From JANLSE01 sp038214135 (GTDB lineage Bacteria; Chloroflexota; Chloroflexia; Chloroflexales; Roseiflexaceae), in NCBI GenBank assembly GCA_038214135.1, contig JBBQSD010000133.1, forward strand, positions 1-17,108: a stretch of DNA of 17,108 nt. The letters run 5' to 3'. This document shows, piece by piece, positions 7,587 through 13,044 of this stretch. The translations under genes were made by a program, and so were the position numbers. The number at the start of each line of letters is the position of its first letter. Positions within the stretch are counted from its first letter, which is position 1. Under the pieces are notes generated by a model that ran no database searches, had not been told where the DNA came from, and saw nothing but the letters and a program-made list of their open reading frames with translations.

Positions 7587-9509
7587 ATGAATCTTACTGC
7601 TGGGCTTGGCGCAGAGGCCTATGATCGTGTGTATAGTGATGGGCAGCTTATTCGGCGCAGCGCGATCTATTTTCGCCAGCACATGCGCACGGTGCTGATC
7701 GTCACGTTTGTGGTGGTGCTGATCTCGGTGGCGGCAACTGCCACACCATTGCTGATTGCACGCGGCATCGATACCCTGAATGGCAATCGCGGGCTGCAAT
7801 TGCTGCTCGGGCTGGCCGCACTTGTTACCATTCTTGGGGCGCTGAACTGGGCCTTTAATCTGGTACGGGTGCAACTCTCGGCACAGGCGGTTGGCGATGT
7901 CGTGCTGGCATTGCGTGAGGATGCCTTCCGCGCCCTCATGAAGCATGATCTCTCATTCTATGACAAATACGCCTCAGGTCGAATTGTCAGCCGCGTCACC
8001 TCGGACACCCAGGATTTTGCGACGGTGATCACACTCACGGTCGATCTGCTCAGCCAGATCGTGCTGCTGCTGGTGATTACCGTGGTGATGCTGGTGATCA
8101 ATCTGCAACTGGCGCTGATCACACTCACGGTTGGCCCGGTTGTTGTGCTGGTGGCCATGGGCTTTCGGCGGGTGGCACGTAAGGCCATGCAGCAATCGCA
8201 GCGCGTCCAGGCCACACTCAATGCCACAATCCACGAGACAGTCAGTGGGATCGCGGTGGCCAAGAACTTCCGCCAGGAGGCCGCGCTATACAGCGACTTT
8301 CGCGATATTAACGGCCTTGCATATCGTGTGATGCTTACACGCCTGATTGTATTCGGCAGCATCCACCCGATCATGCACGCCATCTCGGGTGTTGCCATCG
8401 CGGTCGTGATCTTCATTGGTGGCACACTCGCACTCGGCGGCAGCGTCAGCGTTGGCAGTTGGTATCTGTTTGTGCAGAGCCTCTCGCTGTTCATGATGCC
8501 GGTGATCACCGTTGCCGCATTCTGGGGCCAGTTCCAGCAGGGCCTCGCAGCCAGCGAGCGGGTGTTTGCACTGATCGACGCCAACCCGAATGTGGTGCAG
8601 GCCGCCCAACAACCGATTGGGGCGCTGCGAGGCCAGATTACCTTTGAACATGTGCTGTTCCGCTATCTTCAGCCAGATGAGCGGCCAACGCTGGCGACCG
8701 ATGGGCCACCTGTGCCAACAAATGCCGCCGCTGTTGTCGCGCCAGCCGATTCATGGGTGCTATCGGATTTCTCGCTCGAAATTCCGGCAGGCCAGACGCT
8801 GGCGATTGTTGGGCATACGGGCGCTGGCAAATCGAGCCTGATCAAGCTGATCATGCGCTTCTATGAGTTTCAGGGCGGGAGCATCCAGATCGATGGGCAC
8901 GATATTCGCCAGATCGATCTGGCCAACTATCGACGCCAACTCGGCCTGGTGCCACAATCGCCATTCCTGTTCTCTGGCAGCGTGCTGGAAAATATTCGCT
9001 ATGGGCGGCCAGATGCCACTGATGCTGAGGTTGAGATCGCCGCCCGCCAGCTCGGCGATGGCAGTTGGGTCGATTCGCTGCCAGATGGGTTGCACAGCGA
9101 TGTTGGCGAGCGTGGTGCGCGGCTCTCATTCGGCCAGCGCCAACTCGTGGCGCTGGTGCGCGTCCTGATCCAGAATCCAGCTATTCTGCTGCTTGATGAA
9201 GCCACCGCTAGCATTGATCCGCTGACCGAGGCGCAGATCCAGGCAGGCCTCACGGCGGTGCTGCGTGATCGCACAAGTATTGTGATCGCCCACCGGCTCT
9301 CGACGGTGCGCTCCGCTGATCGGATCATCGTGTTGCGGCAGGGGCAGATCATTGAGGAGGGCGATCACGAGGGGCTGCTGGCGAACAATGGGCACTATGC
9401 CGAACTGTATACCACCTACTTCCGTCATCAGGCACTCGACTATCGGCCTTGGGAGGAGGCCGATGATGTGGAAGATGTGGAAGTAGAAGCGTTGCCGAAC
9501 GAGGCATAG
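7587..9509 (+). CDS. ABC exporter half-transporter B (canonical Walker B, altered signature)
   Basis: 640 residues; the ATG follows AGGAAGG with a 7-nt spacer. A transmembrane domain (about 30-325) precedes a nucleotide-binding domain: A-loop Tyr360, Walker A GHTGAGKS (409-416), Q-loop Gln457 (VPQSPFLFSG), signature LSFGQ (513-517) instead of LSGGQ, Walker B ILLLDE (533-538) with the catalytic Glu538, and H-loop His569. The intact Glu here combines with the intact LSGGQ of subunit A to make one working ATP site; the LSFGQ pairs with the Asp-bearing site of A. Two oddities: an extra Pro/Ala-rich segment of about 25 residues (364-388) between A-loop and core domain, and an acidic tail (622-640). 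Almost certainly the heterodimer partner of the gene before it. Confidence 0.93.
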   Translation: MNLTAGLGAEAYDRVYSDGQLIRRSAIYFRQHMRTVLIVTFVVVLISVAATATPLLIARGIDTLNGNRGLQLLLGLAALVTILGALNWAFNLVRVQLSAQAVGDVVLALREDAFRALMKHDLSFYDKYASGRIVSRVTSDTQDFATVITLTVDLLSQIVLLLVITVVMLVINLQLALITLTVGPVVVLVAMGFRRVARKAMQQSQRVQATLNATIHETVSGIAVAKNFRQEAALYSDFRDINGLAYRVMLTRLIVFGSIHPIMHAISGVAIAVVIFIGGTLALGGSVSVGSWYLFVQSLSLFMMPVITVAAFWGQFQQGLAASERVFALIDANPNVVQAAQQPIGALRGQITFEHVLFRYLQPDERPTLATDGPPVPTNAAAVVAPADSWVLSDFSLEIPAGQTLAIVGHTGAGKSSLIKLIMRFYEFQGGSIQIDGHDIRQIDLANYRRQLGLVPQSPFLFSGSVLENIRYGRPDATDAEVEIAARQLGDGSWVDSLPDGLHSDVGERGARLSFGQRQLVALVRVLIQNPAILLLDEATASIDPLTEAQIQAGLTAVLRDRTSIVIAHRLSTVRSADRIIVLRQGQIIEEGDHEGLLANNGHYAELYTTYFRHQALDYRPWEEADDVEDVEVEALPNEA

Positions 9510-9551
9510 AGTTAGGGTGTGACGTATGGTTCCATGTCAGTCGATTCGTTG

Positions 9552-9633
9552 GGGCGAACCTTGTGTTCGCCCACCATGCTGCCCAATGCGGGCGAACGAG
9601 GTTCGCCCCTCCCCGATGCTGCCCAATACGGGC
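9552..9633. repeat. Two GGGCGAAC/GTTCGCCC palindromes within a 40-bp tandem duplication
   Basis: GGGCGAAC-N5-GTTCGCCC (9552-9572) and GGGCGAAC-N3-GTTCGCCC (9590-9608) are accompanied by an 18-bp direct repeat, ATGCTGCCCAATGCGGGC (9576-9593) and ATGCTGCCCAATACGGGC (9616-9633), 40 bp apart. They lie in the 249-bp gap after ABC gene B, which otherwise contains only the presumed cupin promoter. The first palindrome starts 43 bases after the ABC stop codon. Confidence 0.8.
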
Positions 9634-9652
9634 TGGAGGAATACCATGGCGA

Positions 9653-9680
9653 TTGATGTCCGATATAGCAAGCCTATGTA
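9653..9680 (+). promoter_or_regulatory. Possible sigma70-type promoter for the cupin gene
   Basis: TTGATG (9653-9658) and TATGTA (9675-9680) with a 16-bp spacer, about 78 bases before the cupin start. Both hexamers deviate from consensus, so this is a suggestion only. Confidence 0.3.
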
Positions 9681-9758
9681 ATTCATCTTCAGCAATCAGT
9701 GAGGAATGTCATCGTACCGTTTGTGCATACTTACCAGCAGTAGAGAAAGAGAGCAGCT

Positions 9759-10163
9759 ATGCGCCCATATACCCTCAAATCTGGTGAAGGATGGACATAC
9801 CGCTATGGTATCGATTTTACGGTGAAAGCTGGCGAGTTGCAGCCAGGCCGTGGAGCAGCCTTCATCGAATATACAACACGGCAGGGCGAAGAACCTCCTG
9901 ACCATACACATGCCACGGAAGATGAAATCTTCTATGTGCTCACTGGTGAATTCACCTTTCGCTGCGATAGCGAATCCTTCGATCTCAGCGCTGGCGGGTT
10001 CATCTATCTGCCGCAGGGCCTTGAGCATGGCTACACGATCCGTAGCGAAGGGCTAGCCCGCCTGATCGCTATATCGTTCCCAACACGGGAGGCATCTGGT
10101 ACGGGTTGGGGCGGGTTCGTTACAGATATCGAAAACGATGGCGAGCTGGTTGCCCAACCCTGA
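9759..10163 (+). CDS. Small cupin-domain protein
   Basis: 134 residues; the ATG at 9759 has only a modest purine-rich stretch (GAGAAAGAGAG) as ribosome binding site. One cupin barrel: motif 1 PPDHTHATEDEIFYVLTGEF (46-65) has His49, His51 and Glu55 as metal ligands, and motif 2 GGFIYLPQGLEHGY (79-92) supplies His90. It is very likely a metal-binding single-domain cupin of the kind found in small dioxygenases, isomerases and sugar- or metabolite-sensing proteins; the exact role is not visible. No signal peptide. Not obviously linked to the ABC genes upstream, from which it is separated by repeats. Confidence 0.88.
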   Translation: MRPYTLKSGEGWTYRYGIDFTVKAGELQPGRGAAFIEYTTRQGEEPPDHTHATEDEIFYVLTGEFTFRCDSESFDLSAGGFIYLPQGLEHGYTIRSEGLARLIAISFPTREASGTGWGGFVTDIENDGELVAQP

Positions 10164-10228
10164 GACGCTGCATCTTGGGATGCCCTTCCATCTTTTGACT
10201 CGTGACTTCTGAATGCTCGGTTCTCGGT

Positions 10229-10469
10229 GGGCAGACACATGGGTCTGCCCCCTACACGGGTTCTCGGTTCTTGATTCTTATTTAAAGAATGTTGGTGGTT
10301 CGTCAACGTCGGCTGGTCATGCCTCGGCTGTGATCGAACGACGTTGGTGGCCTTTTCGGGCGAACACGAGGTTCGCCCCTACACGGGTTCTCGGTTTTTG
10401 GTGGGCGAACACGAGGTTCGCCCCCTACACGGGTTCTCGGTTTTTGGTGGGCGAACACGAGGTTCGCCC
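10229..10469. repeat. Cluster of four palindromic units with conserved flanks
   Basis: The 371-bp gap between the convergent cupin and HTH_42 genes has no gene. It holds GGGCAGAC-N6-GTCTGCCC (10229-10250) and three near-identical units GGGCGAAC-ACGAG-GTTCGCCC at 10358-10378, 10403-10423 and 10449-10469, 45-46 bp apart. Each is followed by CCCTACACGGGTTCT or a close variant, and most are preceded by CTCGGTTTTTGGT or a close variant. The whole unit has therefore been duplicated in tandem, and the first unit differs only inside the palindrome, with both arms changed together. Confidence 0.85.
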
Positions 10470-10494
10470 CTACACGGGTTCTTGGCTCGGAATT

Positions 10495-10519
10495 CTGACT
10501 CCTGACTCCTGACTCCTGA
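10495..10519. repeat. 7-bp tandem repeat (CTGACTC), 3.6 copies
   Basis: Three perfect copies of CTGACTC plus CTGA, ending 15 bases before the stop codon of the minus-strand gene. Related sequence (TTGACTCGTGACTTCTGAAT) precedes the palindrome cluster near 10195, so both edges of the cluster carry the same kind of simple repeat. Confidence 0.75.
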
Positions 10520-10534
10520 ATACTTGATTCTCAT

Positions 10535-11614
10535 CTACATCTGCACTGTTGCGCGCTTGCCCAGGAAATTGCCATATCGCTCGGCGGGTGCCACCAAGGA
10601 TTGGGCATCGATAGCGTTCAATTGGGGAAATGGGCTGAATGTGAGAATGACGCCAGTCTGGCTGAGGACTCGTTTCCATGTGCCCACAACCTGCCCATCA
10701 AGCACAATAATCGGGTTAAAAATGCCATTACTGCCAGGAACAACCATCGTGTTGTACTGTGGATCCAGCGCTGCGCTGCGATCCCGGTAGCCAACCAAGA
10801 ATTCATCGAAGGGTGGCAACAAATGGATGCCTCTCGCATCGTGTAGGGTTGATGGCATGCGTTGGTGCCAATAGTATTCCTGATCGCCAATGCGCTCGTG
10901 TGCAAGCTGCCCAGCACATAGTGCGATTGCGTTTTTGGCAGCGCTCGTCGTTAGACCCGACCACCAGATCAGATCTTGTATCGTTGCTGGCCCATGGCCG
11001 GTGAAGTAGCGCATCGCCAGGCGGGCCAGGGCTTCATCGAGTGGCAGCGATTTGGCATGTGGCACCCATTCATCAAGCAGCGTAAATGTCGGTTGTTTGC
11101 CAGCGCGTGCCCCAAAGCAGATCAATTGCTGGTGGGCGAGTTGCCCAAGAATATGCAGGCCACGCTGGTTGCTTGTGGCAATCTGGGCTGCCTCCAGAAG
11201 AGCATACAACTCATTGCGGGTCAGTTGTTTGCCGCCCTGGAGTGCATTGGCAACCACATGCGCACTGGCCGTAATCATCGCCGCATCCAGGCCAAGCTGC
11301 TTTAAGCGCCCCTGGCTGCGTTGAATAACCCGCGGCGTCAGTAGTTCCAACATCCAGCGCACATCCGCCGGTGCCACAAAATGGATGGTGCCGCGCATTG
11401 GCCATGTGCGAACAATGGTTTTTTCGGTCACTGCCTGCTCGATCATCTGCTCAGTTGCGTGTGCCATGCGCAGGCCAACCGCCCACAGCGCGCCAAGGTA
11501 ATCCTGGGCTTGCATTGCGCCAAGCCATTGCACAACCTCGCCGGGATGGGTGAAGATCGGCATGGCGATCTGCTGGTTGAGCAGCCGATAACGAGCAATA
11601 TCGGTATGGTTCAT
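10535..11614 (-). CDS. Winged-helix protein of the AlkZ/YcaQ (HTH_42) DNA-glycosylase superfamily
   Basis: 359 residues; the ATG at 11614 has GAGG about 7 nt upstream. The layout matches HTH_42 proteins (tandem winged-helix domains): an N-terminal helix, LGAMQAQDYLGALWAVGLR (31-49), then VRTWPMRGTIHFVAP (68-82), a central HILGQLAHQQLICFG (154-168), ALARLAMRYFTGHGPATIQDLIWWSGL (199-225), and a C-terminal LLPPFDEFLVGYRDR (268-282). Gln35-Ala36-Gln37 is the QxQ catalytic motif reported for AlkZ-type enzymes that unhook interstrand crosslinks; YcaQ/AlkX has QxD. AlkZ sits beside antibiotic clusters, but nothing here suggests one, so general alkylation or crosslink repair is more likely. The gene begins 25 bp after the end of the decayed cyclase on the same strand. 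Confidence 0.85.
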   Translation of the reverse strand: MNHTDIARYRLLNQQIAMPIFTHPGEVVQWLGAMQAQDYLGALWAVGLRMAHATEQMIEQAVTEKTIVRTWPMRGTIHFVAPADVRWMLELLTPRVIQRSQGRLKQLGLDAAMITASAHVVANALQGGKQLTRNELYALLEAAQIATSNQRGLHILGQLAHQQLICFGARAGKQPTFTLLDEWVPHAKSLPLDEALARLAMRYFTGHGPATIQDLIWWSGLTTSAAKNAIALCAGQLAHERIGDQEYYWHQRMPSTLHDARGIHLLPPFDEFLVGYRDRSAALDPQYNTMVVPGSNGIFNPIIVLDGQVVGTWKRVLSQTGVILTFSPFPQLNAIDAQSLVAPAERYGNFLGKRATVQM

Positions 11615-11639
11615 GATGTATCCTCACACATTGCTGCCA

Positions 11640-12657
11640 TCACCCCACCGGTTGTACACTCTCCTCAACCATGATGACACGATCACGGCCTGCTCGCTTT
11701 GCCGTGTAGAGCGCTGCATCAGCAGCTTGGAGCGCACTCATCAGGCTTATCGTTGGCGGGCGTACCACCATAACCCCAATGCTGGCCGTCACATGAATTG
11801 TCATTGTGTCGACGGTGATAGCCAGTGCTGCAATTTGTTCGCGCAGTCGCTCGGCAACCTCATAGGCATCAGTGTATCCTGTTTCAGGCAGCACAATCAC
11901 AAACTCCTCACCGCCATATCGCCCAACGAGGTCGATCGCCCGCAGATGTTCGCGGCAGCACTGCGCGACGGCGTGCAGCGCTTGGTCGCCAGCCGCATGC
12001 CCATAGGTGTCGTTGATCTGTTTGAAATGATCGATATCGAGCAGCAGCGCGCTCAATGGTTACGCGAAACGTGTGGCATGTTGCCATTCCTGCTCGGCTG
12101 CGATCAAGAACGCACGGCGGTTGGCAATGCCGGTTAGGCCGTCGATATGCGCCAGATCCTGAAGCTGTGCAATCAGTTGCTCTCGCTCTACCTCCAATGC
12201 CACACGTGCTGTGCTATCGCGCAGCACAATGACTGTGCCAGCCATATGCCCACGCTGGTCGAACCAGATCAATATGCCCTAATGGCCGGATGCCAATCAG
12301 GTATATGATGTTGATTCCTAAGGGGAAACAGGCACCCACCATAATAATGCTAAGTTGGCTACGGTAGACACGCGGGGTTTGCTGCCACATCCACAAAATA
12401 AGCCAACTGCCCAACAGTGTTACCAACAGTGAATAACTAACTTGAACCCAATACCATGGCCCAGGTTGGAGTGTAGCCAACGGAAATGGCCCGCTCGTGT
12501 CGATACCGATCGAGGCATAGTAGAGATGATGCAGCTCATTTGTGGCGTTCAGGAGAATGGTGACTCCAGGGATGACGAATAGCGCACCGATGATTCGGCG
12601 GGTGAGCCAGGCAAATATATTGAGGGTGTGCATTCGTTTGTATCCAATACGACACGA
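11640..12657 (-). pseudogene. Decayed membrane-bound diguanylate cyclase (7TM - PAS - GGDEF remnant)
   Basis: Three adjoining fragments read as one damaged protein. Fragment 1 (12657-12265) carries helices typical of the HisKA_7TM-type sensor domain (WLTRRIIGALFVIPGVTILL, ELHHLYYASI, PLGINIIYLIGIRPLGHIDL) but lacks the first helices and a ribosome binding site; a TAG bounds it at 12660-12658. Near 12264-12272 the reading jumps to another frame and straight to the end of a PAS domain (WFDQRGHMAGTVIVLRDSTARV), so the last helices and most of the PAS are gone. The GGDEF domain begins (HIDGLTGIANRRAFL), then meets an in-frame TAA at 12062-12060 inside RFA-stop-PLSALLLDIDHFKQIND, where CAA (Gln) would restore it. 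The catalytic GGEEF (codons 11915-11901) and the RxxD inhibitory site (RAID, five residues before it) are still intact, so the decay may be recent. Normal proteins of this design would synthesise cyclic di-GMP. Confidence 0.85.
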
Positions 12658-12698
12658 CTAAGCGCTCTTCCTAGTATACATCGTATGCGGTCTGATGC

Positions 12699-12727
12699 TT
12701 GACAACAGTATTCTACCGCATTATAAT
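12699..12727 (+). promoter_or_regulatory. Perfect consensus sigma70 promoter, -10 inside a palindrome
   Basis: TTGACA (12699-12704), exactly 17 bp, TATAAT (12722-12727): identical to consensus at all 12 positions, by far the best promoter in the window. The -10 is the centre of a perfect 14-bp palindrome CGCATTATAATGCG (12717-12730), a good shape for a repressor operator. Transcription would start near 12734. Confidence 0.8.
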
Positions 12728-12733
12728 GCGATA

Positions 12734-12881
12734 GATGTTTTTATAAGAAGCCTTGTAGGCGTCGTTTCACTACACCGCAACACCAGTGTTCAGAAGGTCA
12801 TCTGACGATTTGTGCGGAGACATATCTGAATTGATGCAGTAATAGGCTCAGGGAAGTACGAAGACTTCTCTGAGCTTTTTT
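12734..12881 (+). ncRNA. Putative small RNA or terminating leader upstream of the hybrid kinase
   Basis: This is the stretch from the expected start site of the consensus promoter to the end of a strong terminator, about 148 nt. It holds no ORF with a ribosome binding site; the longest possibility is 18 codons from a GTG at 12786. Visible pairings: GCCT-TGT-AGGC (12750-12760), CCGCA with TGCGG enclosing the middle part (12776-12780 and about 12812-12818), TCAGA-N6-TCTGA (about 12790-12805), and the terminator hairpin. I do not recognise 6S, SRP, tmRNA, RNase P or any named riboswitch in it. It could be a free small RNA, or a leader whose terminator is conditionally read through into the histidine kinase at 13045. 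Start position is inferred, not seen. Confidence 0.5.
12846..12881 (+). terminator. Intrinsic (rho-independent) terminator
   Basis: GCTCAGGGAAGT (12846-12857), a 6-nt loop, ACTTCTCTGAGC (12864-12875), then six Ts (12876-12881) and GTTT. The stem is 12 bp with a single G-T wobble. No plus-strand protein gene lies before it within 2.6 kb, so it belongs either to an RNA started at 12734 or to a leader of the kinase gene. Confidence 0.85.
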
Positions 12882-13044
12882 GTTTCGTGCTCCTGCCATA
12901 ACATGCATGCGCCCCAGTAGCCGTTTGCATGTGGCTCACGCCGCTTCTGCATGCATTGCTACTCGGCATCTCAGCCTCTTTCATCGGCCAACCCATGATT
13001 GCCTGCCTTTAGAGGATAGTGACAATCATATGAAGGATCATGGT

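Noticed and set aside
7958..8584. 208-codon minus-strand open frame opposite ABC gene B
   Set aside because: Low-complexity Thr/Ser/Arg product antisense to the transmembrane domain coding region.
10358..10469. CRISPR-like array (45-46-bp spacing)
   Set aside because: Only three units, the stretches between palindromes are also nearly identical rather than unique spacers, and no cas gene is present.
12786..12842. 18-codon GTG ORF ending in TAATAG just before the terminator, as a leader peptide
   Set aside because: No ribosome binding site and no run of regulatory codons; too short to distinguish from chance. Kept only as a note to the RNA finding.
12734..12881. Cyclic di-GMP riboswitch (tempting next to a GGDEF remnant)
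   Set aside because: Neither the GEMM-I core sequences nor the tetraloop-receptor arrangement can be found.
12880..13044. Longer N-terminus for the kinase (55 more residues from a TTG)
   Set aside because: It begins inside the T-tract of the terminator, lacks a ribosome binding site and has no domain character; ATG 13045 has GAAGGA at proper spacing.
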